Shown one piece after another: positions 1-8,083 of a stretch of DNA of 10,043 nucleotides. Numbering within the stretch: position 1 is the first letter of the stretch; the number at the start of each line of letters is the position of its first letter. The translations under genes were made by a program, and so were the position numbers. The notes beneath the pieces were generated by a model. That model did not search any database, was not told the origin of the DNA, and saw only the letters and a list, made by a program, of their open reading frames with translations. Source of the DNA: JAWXCF01 sp034440515 (lineage in GTDB: Bacteria > Bacteroidota > Bacteroidia > CAILMK01). The stretch is taken from NCBI GenBank assembly GCA_034440515.1, contig JAWXCF010000033.1:1-10043 (forward strand). Direction: 5' to 3'.

Positions 1-1021
1 AGTTTTTACGCTCTCTGTATATATATCTATCGGTACCTCTGCTGAAATATATGCGTTCAAAAGAACACTGCTTTAATTCACGCGGTGGCAATATCTCTGA
101 TAGGTATGTAGAGTTGTCTGCCTTTATAATCAATGCATTCCCAGGTGGAATTTCTTGTATTAAATCATAATCTATATTAAATGCCGTCTTAATTGGTGGG
201 CGTTCACTGGTTACGACAACTACTTCGTCATCTTCATACCAAAATGCAGGTCTTATTCCGTTAGGGTCCCTCAGTACAAATGCATCCCCGTGTCCTATCA
301 TACCTGCCATAGCATAACCGCCGTCAAAATCTCGTGCGGCATTTCGCAATATTTCTTCGACCTTTATGCGTTTACTGATGATATCAGGCATATCTACCTT
401 TAGAATTCCTTGATTCTTAAGATCTTCATAGATGGTATCTACCTCTACATCTAAATAATGCCCAATTTTCTCCAATACTGTAACTGTATCAGTTCTATTA
501 CGTGGGTGTTGACCTAATTCTATTAAACGCTCAAATAACTCATCGTTATTGGTCATATTAAAGTTACCTGCCATTACCAGATTCTTATTCATCCAGTTGG
601 ATTGTCTGATGAAGGGGTGGCAAAACGAAGTCCCGTTCTTGCTATGGGTTGCATATCGCAGATGCCCAAGCATTAATTCTGCTATAAACGGGTAAGCAGT
701 AGTTAACAAAAGAGGTTCAATTCCTCCTTCATTAAAATAGCGCTCGTCCTCCAAGTCTTTTTTTACTTGTTCGAAAATGAGGCTAATACCATTAGAATCT
801 ACTGATCTGTGTCTGTAAATATAGGGATGTCCAGGTTCTGCATTTAGTTTTACAGTTGCTATCCCTGCTCCATCTTGACCTCTGTTGTGTTGTTTTTCCA
901 TTAACAAATACAACTTATTTAGCCCATATAGGCGGGTGCCATATTTGTTTCTATAGTGGTCAAGTGGCTTTTTTAAACGGATAAGCGCGATGCCGCATTC
1001 GTGCTTGATGGAATCACTCAT
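1..1021 (-). CDS. purF: Amidophosphoribosyltransferase, N-terminal part (3' end outside window)
   Basis: PurF carries out the first committed step of purine synthesis in the cytoplasm: glutamine plus PRPP gives phosphoribosylamine. I translated 340 uninterrupted codons from the ATG at 1021. The start reads MSDSIKHECG. Cys9 fits the N-terminal nucleophile of class II glutamine amidotransferases, exposed after removal of a short propeptide. Glutaminase motifs follow: NRGQDGAG (46-53), LGHLRYATHS (119-128), GNFNMTN (152-158), RDPNGIRP (251-258) and FERIYFSRGTD (321-331). The layout, with insertions around residues 85-105 and 190-225, resembles the long PurF form of about 630 residues that I recall from Bacteroidota. 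The PRPP-binding phosphoribosyltransferase domain should lie in the missing C-terminal half. A -7 promoter element sits just upstream of the ATG, so the gene can be transcribed separately from the flippase gene before it. Confidence 0.95.
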   Translation of the reverse strand, partial: MSDSIKHECGIALIRLKKPLDHYRNKYGTRLYGLNKLYLLMEKQHNRGQDGAGIATVKLNAEPGHPYIYRHRSVDSNGISLIFEQVKKDLEDERYFNEGGIEPLLLTTAYPFIAELMLGHLRYATHSKNGTSFCHPFIRQSNWMNKNLVMAGNFNMTNNDELFERLIELGQHPRNRTDTVTVLEKIGHYLDVEVDTIYEDLKNQGILKVDMPDIISKRIKVEEILRNAARDFDGGYAMAGMIGHGDAFVLRDPNGIRPAFWYEDDEVVVVTSERPPIKTAFNIDYDLIQEIPPGNALIIKADNSTYLSEILPPRELKQCSFERIYFSRGTDRYIYRERKN

Positions 1022-1031
1022 ATTTTGATAA

Positions 1032-1040
1032 GCAAAGTTA
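1032..1040 (-). promoter_or_regulatory. Putative purF promoter, Bacteroidota -7 element
   Basis: On the minus strand the sequence TAACTTTGC matches the Bacteroidota sigma-factor -7 consensus TAnnTTTG exactly. I see no clear TTG -33 box at the expected spacing. The last G of the element is 11 nt from the purF ATG, so the 5' leader would be only a few nucleotides. Element match is seen; promoter activity is inferred. Confidence 0.45.
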
Positions 1041-1068
1041 CACTTTAGCTTTAGCATAACCATTGTAC

Positions 1069-1087
1069 GCAGATTAACAACATCTGC
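1069..1087. repeat. Perfect 6-bp inverted repeat between flippase stop and purF promoter
   Basis: GCAGAT at 1069-1074 and ATCTGC at 1082-1087 form a perfect inverted repeat around a 7-nt spacer (TAACAAC). It lies 14 nt past the flippase stop codon on the minus strand and about 28 nt upstream of the purF -7 element. No T-run follows it on the minus strand, so it is not a standard intrinsic terminator. It could be a weak 3' hairpin of the flippase transcript or an operator for purF. A 6-bp repeat may also arise by chance. Confidence 0.3.
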
Positions 1088-1101
1088 CTTGACTGTGTTT
1101 C

Positions 1102-2397
1102 TTAATTGAAATATTTTATACTAAACACCAATGCAACTGATAATATAAGCAAGGTAGAGTATAGGCTAAACTCTTTTATTGGGGTGTATTGTTTCAATCT
1201 AATTCCTTGCCGATTGAGTACGTAAATAGAGGCAACTTTGTCAAATATATATGCCAATACTGTAGCTAACGCAATGCCATATAAGCCTATAAATTGAAGT
1301 AATATGATACTTAGAACTAAATTCATAACCCACTCAATTACGCTAATAGTCATTAGTTGCTTATTGTTGTGTAGGCCAACCATAATACTTTGTGGAAATA
1401 TTAATCTAGGTATGGCTATTAATAGGTAAATGATGAAAATATATGGGGCATCGTTAAATCTATTTTTATAAATGAGATTAAACAGTAGGGGAGTGATGAA
1501 GACAAATAAAATGCTGATAGCAAACATTGGCCTCATCAATCTAAGTGATCTAATTTTAACGGCTCTTATACTAGCGCTACCTACTTTATATAGATTAATG
1601 TGCCTACTCATTACACTACTTAGGCTTCCAGCTAGCAAACTTATAATGGGCAATTCTCTTGCGCCATATTGAAAATTTAAAAAATCTGAATTGGTATTAA
1701 AATAAAATCTAACTATGTGACCATCTACATAAGGCATACTTCCACTAAACAAAAAAGTAAACATAAGTGGGGCGGAAGCAACTATAAATTTCCAAATTTG
1801 ACGGGTACTAATTTGAGTAAATAATACTGTTAAGCCAGGATAAACTGCAAAGCACATTAATCTAATGAAACCAACAATACCAAGTAACCAAAGGCATATA
1901 GATAGGGAAATCTGAAAATAAATTAAACTAAAACAGGCGACATACAATAAATTAGTAATAATACTAATCCAAATGAGTACTTTTGTCTTTTCTACTTTAT
2001 ATAAGTAGTATTCAAGGAGATAGGAAATTCCTGTAAAGAAACTATACACCCAGTAACCCCCAGTCTTGATTAAAGAAACCTTGTATAAACTGGGAATAAG
2101 AATAACTGCTAGGGTGTGACTGATTAAGCTGAACAATACCAAGCACCAAAATGCGTTTCTAATATTAGACTTTAATTCATCTACTTCATTGCCAGACGCC
2201 ATAAAAAAGCCCGTAAGCCCGGCTACCCAAAAAAACGAAACTGTGCTGCTAAGCATTAATACCGTTTCTATTTCAAAAAGCTCAGTATTCTGCAATGTTC
2301 TTGCAGTAATTATTGTTCCAATGATAAATGCCGTAAACCTTAATATTTGATTTAACTGTAGGGCTCTTGTAGAATTCCAAGCAATCAATCTTTTCAA
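1102..2397 (-). CDS. Polysaccharide (O-antigen type) flippase, MOP/PST superfamily
   Basis: The 431-residue protein is hydrophobic throughout, with roughly 12 membrane segments (for example around 21-34, 47-66, 83-102, 142-161, 165-184, 203-218, 291-309, 318-335, 351-370, 371-388 and 410-426). This length and pattern fit Wzx-like lipid-linked oligosaccharide flippases, which move glycan units across the inner membrane. The basic loop between segments and FQYGARELP (242-250), in the middle of the protein, fit Bacteroidota members of this group as I remember them. The start is TTG at 2397 (M-K-R): no ATG exists between it and the in-frame stop at 2425-2427, and the next internal Met (residue 48) would cut into the first membrane segments. 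The gene diverges from porZ and precedes purF by 80 nt. The transported glycan cannot be told from sequence; a MATE-like exporter is less likely. Confidence 0.82.
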   Translation of the reverse strand: MKRLIAWNSTRALQLNQILRFTAFIIGTIITARTLQNTELFEIETVLMLSSTVSFFWVAGLTGFFMASGNEVDELKSNIRNAFWCLVLFSLISHTLAVILIPSLYKVSLIKTGGYWVYSFFTGISYLLEYYLYKVEKTKVLIWISIITNLLYVACFSLIYFQISLSICLWLLGIVGFIRLMCFAVYPGLTVLFTQISTRQIWKFIVASAPLMFTFLFSGSMPYVDGHIVRFYFNTNSDFLNFQYGARELPIISLLAGSLSSVMSRHINLYKVGSASIRAVKIRSLRLMRPMFAISILFVFITPLLFNLIYKNRFNDAPYIFIIYLLIAIPRLIFPQSIMVGLHNNKQLMTISVIEWVMNLVLSIILLQFIGLYGIALATVLAYIFDKVASIYVLNRQGIRLKQYTPIKEFSLYSTLLILSVALVFSIKYFN

Positions 2398-2402
2398 AAT
2401 AG

Positions 2403-2410
2403 TAACATTG
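2403..2410 (+). promoter_or_regulatory. Possible porZ operon promoter, imperfect -7 element
   Basis: TAACATTG differs by one base from TAnnTTTG and lies 27 nt before the preferred porZ ATG at 2438. No good -33 TTG is at the usual distance. It is the best candidate in the roughly 40-bp gap between the divergent genes, but weak. Confidence 0.2.
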
Positions 2411-2414
2411 CATT

Positions 2415-2422
2415 CAAAATTA
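2415..2422 (-). promoter_or_regulatory. Putative flippase promoter, Bacteroidota -7 element
   Basis: The minus-strand sequence TAATTTTG is an exact match to TAnnTTTG and ends 17 nt before the TTG start codon of the flippase gene. A TTG -33 box is not apparent. AT-rich DNA gives such matches by chance, so confidence rests mainly on position in the short divergent gap. Confidence 0.35.
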
Positions 2423-2437
2423 CATTACTTGACTATA

Positions 2438-4726
2438 ATGTCTAAAATTAAAGCGAATAGAAACAGCTATAAAATGTTATGTACAATAATATTGTCATTC
2501 ATTTTAATTCAGCCTACTTATGGTCAAGCTATAGGCAGTTGGCAATCCTATTTTAATTATAGCGATATTCAGCAGGTTGTAGAAGCAGATGATGTGATAT
2601 ATTGTGCATCAAGCAAAGGAATATTTGCGTACGATATAGAAGATAATAGTGTAAAAACTTACAGCAGAATAGATGGCTTTTCACAGACAGACATAAAAAC
2701 TATGGGTTGGTCTGCTGGTCAAAAGGCACTAGTAGTAGCTTATCAAAATGGAAATATTGATGTATTGAAAAACGGCAAGGTAACTAATGTTAATGCTTTT
2801 ATTAACAGCACATTACCTGGAACTAAAGAAATTAGCTCATTGTCTTTTAATGAGAATTTTTGTTACATATCAACCTCAATCGGTGTACTAGTATTAGACC
2901 TTAATACTTTGCTGTTTGGGGATTCATATTTAAATATCAATCCAAAAGATTGTAAGCAAATTCCTTACACTAGTACGGTGGTTAGTGGTAATGTTTTATT
3001 TGCTGCTTCTGGAAATGGTGTTATTTCAGCACCATTAGGTTCTAAGTTTTTACGTGACTGTAAATCTTGGACTAACATTTATGGTAAAGATTCTTGTTTA
3101 GCTTTAGCAAATTTTCAAAACACTGTATTTGCTATTTTTTCAACTCCTTCTGGTATTGCACGTTATGAACTAAGGAGATTTACTGGCACAAGTTGGACAT
3201 TAGTTGAAAGTAGTAATTCTAAGTTTACTAGATTGCACCCTGATGGAGATGAACTATTTATGGTAAACAAGCAAAAGATATATGTGATAGACAAGTCATT
3301 TGCTGTTGACACTATTGAAAGTAAAAATCATAACGATGTAGTACGTGGCACAGATAATAAATTATATATTGGCGTAGATTTTTATGGATTGGTAGTAAAA
3401 TCAGCTACTGATAATCAATTCTTAAAACCATCTGGTCCCTCTAATAGTAACATAGTTAATCTATATACATATAAGTCTAATTTATGGATAACCAGTGGAT
3501 TAACTACTGACCAAGGTGCAGCAGCCTTTACAGCAGATGGTATTTCACTAAAGTGGGCTAATGGTTGGATAAACTATAACAGCGGATCAAATGGATTTCC
3601 AGATTTTAGAGATTATATGCAAGTTCGCTATGATACAGTAAATAATCATATATGGATTACATCTCTTTTTAGAGGAATTATAGAGTTAGATCCTGACGGT
3701 AAAGTATTAAATGTTTTTTCAGATAGTACACTTCCAATAGCCCCTAACAAAGTGAGTGCTTTTGCAGGCTTAGGTTTCGATAAAAATAACAATATGTGGG
3801 TAGCTGGTTACAGAAACCCATTCCCACTATGGGTAAAAACAGCGGGCAATAAGTGGTATAGATTTATATTTCCGAATACTGATAAAAATGAATTTACCAA
3901 AATATTATTTGACAGAAACAATAATGTGTGGTTGCAATCACCTAGAGAGGGACTAATTGCTTATAACCACAACAATACAATACCTAATCCTGCTGATGAC
4001 AGATATAAGATAATAGGTACTGGTCCTGATGAGGGAAACCTACATACTCCAAGTTTAAATGACATAGCTATTGATAGAAATGGACAGCTATGGCTAGGAA
4101 CTAATGATGGCCCTACTGTATTAGCAGACCCAACCCTAACATTTTCAAACTTTAAATGGGAGGCAAATAGACCATACATTAAGTCTGGTAAAGACAGCGG
4201 TTACCTGTTAAGTGGACAAGTAATTAATTGCATTACTGTTGACGGTGCTAATAGAAAGTGGTTTGGGACCAAGACTGGTGCTTGGTTAACCTCTGCTGAT
4301 GGAGATAAAATAATACAAAATTTTAACATCAACAATTCACCATTACCTGGCAATGACATTAAGCAAATTGCTATAAATCCAGAAAATGGTATCATATATT
4401 TTGCAACAGATAGGGGCTTAGTTAGCTACACTGGTACAGCTATAGAGGGCGGTGCTGAGAATGGTGTCATTGAGATATTTCCCAATCCTGTAAAACCAGA
4501 TTATTACGGACCTATAGCTATAAAAACAGTAGTACGCGATGCTACCGTTAAGATTACTGATATAACTGGAAAAATAGTCTATGAAACTATTGCTGAGGGT
4601 GGTCAAGCCATTTGGTATGGGAACGATTTCTCAGGTAGGCGTGCAAATACAGGAGTTTACCTAGTACATATTTCTGACAATTTTGGCAGTAAGACTACCA
4701 CAAGCAAGATTGTCTTTATTAGATAA
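2438..4726 (+). CDS. porZ: Type IX secretion system protein PorZ (surface beta-propeller protein with type A CTD)
   Basis: PorZ is part of the T9SS attachment complex on the cell surface. In Porphyromonas it binds anionic LPS and presents it to the PorU sortase, which joins it to secreted proteins. I choose the ATG at 2438 (762 aa): it gives a basic N-region, a hydrophobic core (CTIILSFILIQ) and a cleavage region near TYGQA, all typical of a signal peptide. A TTG at 2408 would add ten residues without improving it. After the signal come an N-terminal beta-propeller opening with IGSWQSYFNYSDIQQV, a second propeller with repeats of the two-component-regulator type (WVAGY, VWLQS, LWLGTNDG, KWFGTKTG), and from about residue 676 a type A sorting domain with IEIFPNPV and an end of KIVFIR. 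Total length is close to the roughly 776 residues of P. gingivalis PorZ. It heads a four-gene operon. A generic propeller cargo protein is the alternative; the N-terminal match and the recO neighbour favour PorZ. Confidence 0.82.
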   Translation: MSKIKANRNSYKMLCTIILSFILIQPTYGQAIGSWQSYFNYSDIQQVVEADDVIYCASSKGIFAYDIEDNSVKTYSRIDGFSQTDIKTMGWSAGQKALVVAYQNGNIDVLKNGKVTNVNAFINSTLPGTKEISSLSFNENFCYISTSIGVLVLDLNTLLFGDSYLNINPKDCKQIPYTSTVVSGNVLFAASGNGVISAPLGSKFLRDCKSWTNIYGKDSCLALANFQNTVFAIFSTPSGIARYELRRFTGTSWTLVESSNSKFTRLHPDGDELFMVNKQKIYVIDKSFAVDTIESKNHNDVVRGTDNKLYIGVDFYGLVVKSATDNQFLKPSGPSNSNIVNLYTYKSNLWITSGLTTDQGAAAFTADGISLKWANGWINYNSGSNGFPDFRDYMQVRYDTVNNHIWITSLFRGIIELDPDGKVLNVFSDSTLPIAPNKVSAFAGLGFDKNNNMWVAGYRNPFPLWVKTAGNKWYRFIFPNTDKNEFTKILFDRNNNVWLQSPREGLIAYNHNNTIPNPADDRYKIIGTGPDEGNLHTPSLNDIAIDRNGQLWLGTNDGPTVLADPTLTFSNFKWEANRPYIKSGKDSGYLLSGQVINCITVDGANRKWFGTKTGAWLTSADGDKIIQNFNINNSPLPGNDIKQIAINPENGIIYFATDRGLVSYTGTAIEGGAENGVIEIFPNPVKPDYYGPIAIKTVVRDATVKITDITGKIVYETIAEGGQAIWYGNDFSGRRANTGVYLVHISDNFGSKTTTSKIVFIR

Positions 4727-5448
4727 TGTTGATAAAGACAGAGGCTATATGCTTACAATTAATACCCTACACTGGCAATAGCTATATAGTCAAGATGTTA
4801 ACGCCCGACCTTGGCTTAATTTCTACAATTGTAAATAGTGTTCACAGTTCTAAGTCTCCCATAAAATTAAGCCACATTCAACTAATGAATGTAAACGAAA
4901 TAGTGCTGTATAGTCAAACTAAGTCTGAAATAAAACGCATAAAAGAATTAAGACCCATAATATATGATGCCTCTGGTAGTTTTATAATCAGCACCGTAAA
5001 AACTTTTATGACAGAGCTAATGGCTAAATCGCTGAAAGAAGGTGATTATGATAGTTCAGTATTTAACTATCTTAAGTCTAGCCTGCTACTACTTTACAAT
5101 ACTAAAGAATCGATTGCTAATGTCCCGCTTTTGTTTGCGATACATTTGGTTGGTTTTTTGGGGTTTTACCCAGAAATTAAAGACAATAGTGCCGAAAGTT
5201 TGTATTTTAATATAAAATCAGGTAGTTTTGAACCGTTTATGGAGGAAAATGCAACAAATCTAGATCTTACTCAAAGCACTTTACTAAGGTCAATTATTGA
5301 TTTGCCATTCGAGGAATCGCTAAAAGTGAAAATATTAGCAACTGATCGCCAAGTATTATTAGATACCTGGATTAATTATATGGAAATTCACTTGTTGAAT
5401 ATGGGTGAGATAAATAGCATTAAAATTCTTAGAAAGGTTTTAAATTGA
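4726..5448 (+). CDS. recO: DNA repair protein RecO
   Basis: RecO works with RecR (and RecF) in the cytoplasm to load RecA on SSB-coated single-stranded DNA during recombinational repair. The 240-residue length is normal. The N-terminal OB fold (about 1-78) shows the typical pattern of an early beta strand, an LTPDLGLIS segment, a SSKSP loop near 41-45 and IKRIKELRP (69-77). A helical domain follows, with FAIHLVGFLGFYPE (137-150) and a family-like C-terminal segment around 210-225. No CxxC zinc site is present, which I believe is usual in this phylum. The ATG shares one base with the porZ stop (TAATG), and the downstream gene starts within its stop codon, so translation is likely coupled on both sides. 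Its presence among envelope genes looks like operon packing rather than shared function. Confidence 0.88.
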   Translation: MLIKTEAICLQLIPYTGNSYIVKMLTPDLGLISTIVNSVHSSKSPIKLSHIQLMNVNEIVLYSQTKSEIKRIKELRPIIYDASGSFIISTVKTFMTELMAKSLKEGDYDSSVFNYLKSSLLLLYNTKESIANVPLLFAIHLVGFLGFYPEIKDNSAESLYFNIKSGSFEPFMEENATNLDLTQSTLLRSIIDLPFEESLKVKILATDRQVLLDTWINYMEIHLLNMGEINSIKILRKVLN

Positions 5449-7223
5449 AAAGATTTCCCAGTATAACTCAATTCTTTAAGAAATATGCTATTTGGATATA
5501 TGCCCTATATACCATCGGCAATGTGATTTTAAATTTTGATCTTAACGAAAAACGCCATTGCATTAGGGGAGATGGTATAGGTTATTATAATTTTTTACCA
5601 GCTATGTATACTTATCACGATAGTAGCTATGGGTATTTAAATGACATAGGTGATAAATACTACAAAGGAGAACATCACACATTTTTTAATAAAACGAACG
5701 ATAGTTTAAAATTTAACAAGTATTACTCAGGAGTAAGTTTTCTGCAAACACCATTTTATTTGGCTGCAGACAATCTATCTACTCCTTTGGGATATGACAG
5801 AGACGGTTTCAGTTTTATTTATCAGGCTTTATTTATAATTGGGGCATCATTCTACTTTTTCTTATTGTTGATTGCTTTTCACGCATTTGTAAACATTTTC
5901 AAGACTGATCATTTTGTTGCATTTATAGTTACCACTAGCTTTTGGTTAGCTAGTAACTGGATTGACTATAGTTCAATGGATTTAAGCTTTACGCACGTTT
6001 ACAATTTGTGTTTTGCTTGTCTATTTTTCAATGCAGTTTTTAAGTATTCTCAGACTAAGCAAGGGTTTCACATAGCTTTAGCCGGGTTTTTTTTTGGGTT
6101 AATGGTCATTTTGCGCCCGATTAATGGATTAGGAGCTTTGTTTATAGTTCCATTTTTAGGATTCACTAACTTCATTGCCTTAGCCAAATTTTCTTTTTCT
6201 AAATATAAGCATTTATTGATAGCTGCTTTGGCATTATTCATTCCAATTTTCTACCAATTATTGGTGTATAAATGGCAGTGTAACCAATGGTATGTATATG
6301 GATATGGCAAAGAGTATTTTGATTGGGAAGATTCACATTTCTTCGCCTTTTTATTTGGTGTTGAGCGTGGTTGGTTTATTTTAAGTCCTATTACACTTTT
6401 AGGTCTAGTCGGGATATACTATTTACCTAGGAAAATAGGCGAAAAGATATACATTCTAGGTTACTTATTCGTTATTATTTTTATTTTAAGTTGCTGGTGG
6501 TATTGGAATTATGGCTATAGTTATGGCAATAGAGCTTTGTTAGACTATATGTATGTTCCTGCTATTGGTTTGCAATGTTTATTAGTTTCCTACTATAAAC
6601 AATCAATGCGCTTTGCTATTGTATGTTGCATATTAGTTGTCTTTATTTACCTTAATTTGATTCAATTCTATCAATATTTTAATGAGATAACCATTAAGGA
6701 AAATATGAATTGGACATATTTCAAGCGATTATTCTTACGAACAGAAGAAGCATATAAGTTTAAAGTCATCTTAAATACAATACCTGTCAATGTAGCTGAT
6801 ACTTCTTTTGACTCTTGTTCAATACTTAAATATGATATTAATTATAGAGATACAGTAACCAAATTAAATGAATTCTCTGTTGCAGGAGTTGACATATATT
6901 CTCCATCTATTAGTCTAAACTACAATCTGATAAAAGGATTAGACTCTGGTTATTTTTATACAAACCTAGATTTTAAAGGTTCACCAACTACAACCAAATA
7001 CATTTTTAGTGCTAATGACAGTACAGGCAAGTCGGTGCTATGGAAAGAAATGCCCCTAATCAGGTACGAGAATGATCTAGGAAATTGGAATAGAGCAGTA
7101 ATGAAAATTCCGTTAAGTTTAATACCGAAATGTGCTCTAATTAAGACATTTGTAGTCACAGAATTTGATCGGACAAAATTGAAGGTTAAAAATTTTAATG
7201 TTAGAGTAAGCACAACCAAATGA
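5445..7223 (+). CDS. GT-C-like multi-pass membrane protein, probable glycosyltransferase of unknown specificity
   Basis: The 592-residue protein has a first membrane segment (about 13-31) followed by a charged stretch with RGDGIGYYNFLPA (41-53). An Asp in this first outer loop is the usual catalytic position of GT-C enzymes, which use polyprenyl-phosphate sugars, so Asp43 is the candidate. A large loop with KYYSGVSFLQTPFYLAA (92-108) follows, then about ten more membrane segments up to residue 405. FGVERGWFILSP (304-315) and YGNRALLDYM (360-369) resemble motifs of uncharacterised PMT/ArnT-like proteins. Residues from about 435 to 592 lack membrane segments and look beta-rich, likely an extracytoplasmic domain. 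The start is TTG at 5445, overlapping the recO stop (TTGA); the next Met (54) would lose segment 1 and Asp43. It also overlaps rfbA by ATGA. Donor and acceptor are unknown; neighbouring porZ and rfbA suggest surface glycan work. Confidence 0.7.
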   Translation: MKRFPSITQFFKKYAIWIYALYTIGNVILNFDLNEKRHCIRGDGIGYYNFLPAMYTYHDSSYGYLNDIGDKYYKGEHHTFFNKTNDSLKFNKYYSGVSFLQTPFYLAADNLSTPLGYDRDGFSFIYQALFIIGASFYFFLLLIAFHAFVNIFKTDHFVAFIVTTSFWLASNWIDYSSMDLSFTHVYNLCFACLFFNAVFKYSQTKQGFHIALAGFFFGLMVILRPINGLGALFIVPFLGFTNFIALAKFSFSKYKHLLIAALALFIPIFYQLLVYKWQCNQWYVYGYGKEYFDWEDSHFFAFLFGVERGWFILSPITLLGLVGIYYLPRKIGEKIYILGYLFVIIFILSCWWYWNYGYSYGNRALLDYMYVPAIGLQCLLVSYYKQSMRFAIVCCILVVFIYLNLIQFYQYFNEITIKENMNWTYFKRLFLRTEEAYKFKVILNTIPVNVADTSFDSCSILKYDINYRDTVTKLNEFSVAGVDIYSPSISLNYNLIKGLDSGYFYTNLDFKGSPTTTKYIFSANDSTGKSVLWKEMPLIRYENDLGNWNRAVMKIPLSLIPKCALIKTFVVTEFDRTKLKVKNFNVRVSTTK

Positions 7224-8083
7224 AGGGAATAATATTAGCGGGTGGTAGTGGTACCAGATTGTACCCAATAACCAAGGCGATGAGCAAGCAATTGATGCCA
7301 GTCTATGATAAACCAATGATTTATTATCCTTTAAGCCTATTAATTGATGCCGGGATAAAGGAAATATTAATTATTTCTACGCCAAATGACAAGCTGCTAT
7401 TTGAGCTATTGTTGGGCGATGGTTCAAACCTAGGTTGTAGCTTTAGCTATACAGTTCAGCCTGAACCTAAAGGTTTGGCACAAGCATTTATATTAGGTGA
7501 AGAATTTATAAATGGAGAGTCTGTAGCACTAGTATTGGGTGACAATATATTTTATGGAAATGAGCTAAGAATAGCATTAGAGTCGTGCTATAATCCGATA
7601 GGGGGAATCATATTTGCGTATAGAGTTTCAGACCCAGAGCGATATGGGGTTGTTGAGTTTAATGTAGATGGTGAGGTAATAAGTATAGAGGAAAAACCGA
7701 CTGCTCCCAAAAGCAATTATGCTATTCCTGGTCTTTATTTCTATGATAATAATGTAGTTGATATAGCTAAAAATTTAAAACCAAGCCACAGAGGCGAGTT
7801 AGAAATTACCGACATAAACATAGCATATTTAACAAACAAGCAACTAAAGGTACAGACCTTAGCGCACGGTACTGCGTGGTTAGATACCGGTACATTTCAA
7901 TCACTTATGCAGGCCAGTCAATACGTTCAAGTAATAGAAGAGCGTCAAGGTATAAACATAGGTTGCATAGAAGAAGCAGCCTATAAGCGTAAATTTATAG
8001 ACTCTGCTCAATTGGAAAAATTAGCACAGCCACTAATGAAAAGTGGATATGGTAAATACCTAATAGAAGTATTAAATAGATAA
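7220..8083 (+). CDS. rfbA: Glucose-1-phosphate thymidylyltransferase
   Basis: RfbA (RmlA) joins glucose-1-phosphate and dTTP to give dTDP-glucose and pyrophosphate, the first step towards dTDP-L-rhamnose and other dTDP-deoxysugars for surface glycans. The 287 residues match the family length. Visible motifs: nucleotide-binding GGSGTRL (8-14) with ITKAMSKQL (17-25), PVYDKPMIYYPL (27-38), metal-binding Asp108 in LGDN, EEKP (157-160), GLYFYD (171-176), ELEITD (193-198) and the second metal-binding Asp222 in WLDTGT. All key residues are present and the protein looks active. The ATG overlaps the previous stop (ATGA), so it is the last gene of the porZ operon. The partner genes rfbB, rfbC and rfbD are not in the window, so the final sugar is open. 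It converges with glyS. Confidence 0.95.
   Translation: MKGIILAGGSGTRLYPITKAMSKQLMPVYDKPMIYYPLSLLIDAGIKEILIISTPNDKLLFELLLGDGSNLGCSFSYTVQPEPKGLAQAFILGEEFINGESVALVLGDNIFYGNELRIALESCYNPIGGIIFAYRVSDPERYGVVEFNVDGEVISIEEKPTAPKSNYAIPGLYFYDNNVVDIAKNLKPSHRGELEITDINIAYLTNKQLKVQTLAHGTAWLDTGTFQSLMQASQYVQVIEERQGINIGCIEEAAYKRKFIDSAQLEKLAQPLMKSGYGKYLIEVLNR

Noticed and set aside
2408..2437. TTG start at 2408 giving a 772-residue porZ product
   Set aside because: The ATG at 2438 gives a normal signal peptide; the extra ten residues add nothing recognisable and the TTG lies only 11 bp from the flippase start codon.
3961..4606. Three minus-strand open frames inside porZ
   Set aside because: They oppose a well-supported coding region and look like random AT-rich antisense frames.
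2438..4726. porZ product as a hybrid two-component sensor, because of its regulator-type propeller repeats
   Set aside because: There is no membrane segment after the signal peptide, no kinase domain, and the protein ends in a T9SS sorting domain.
6956..7219. 87-codon minus-strand open frame inside the GT-C-like gene
   Set aside because: It is fully antisense to the C-terminal domain of a strong gene and has no recognisable domain.
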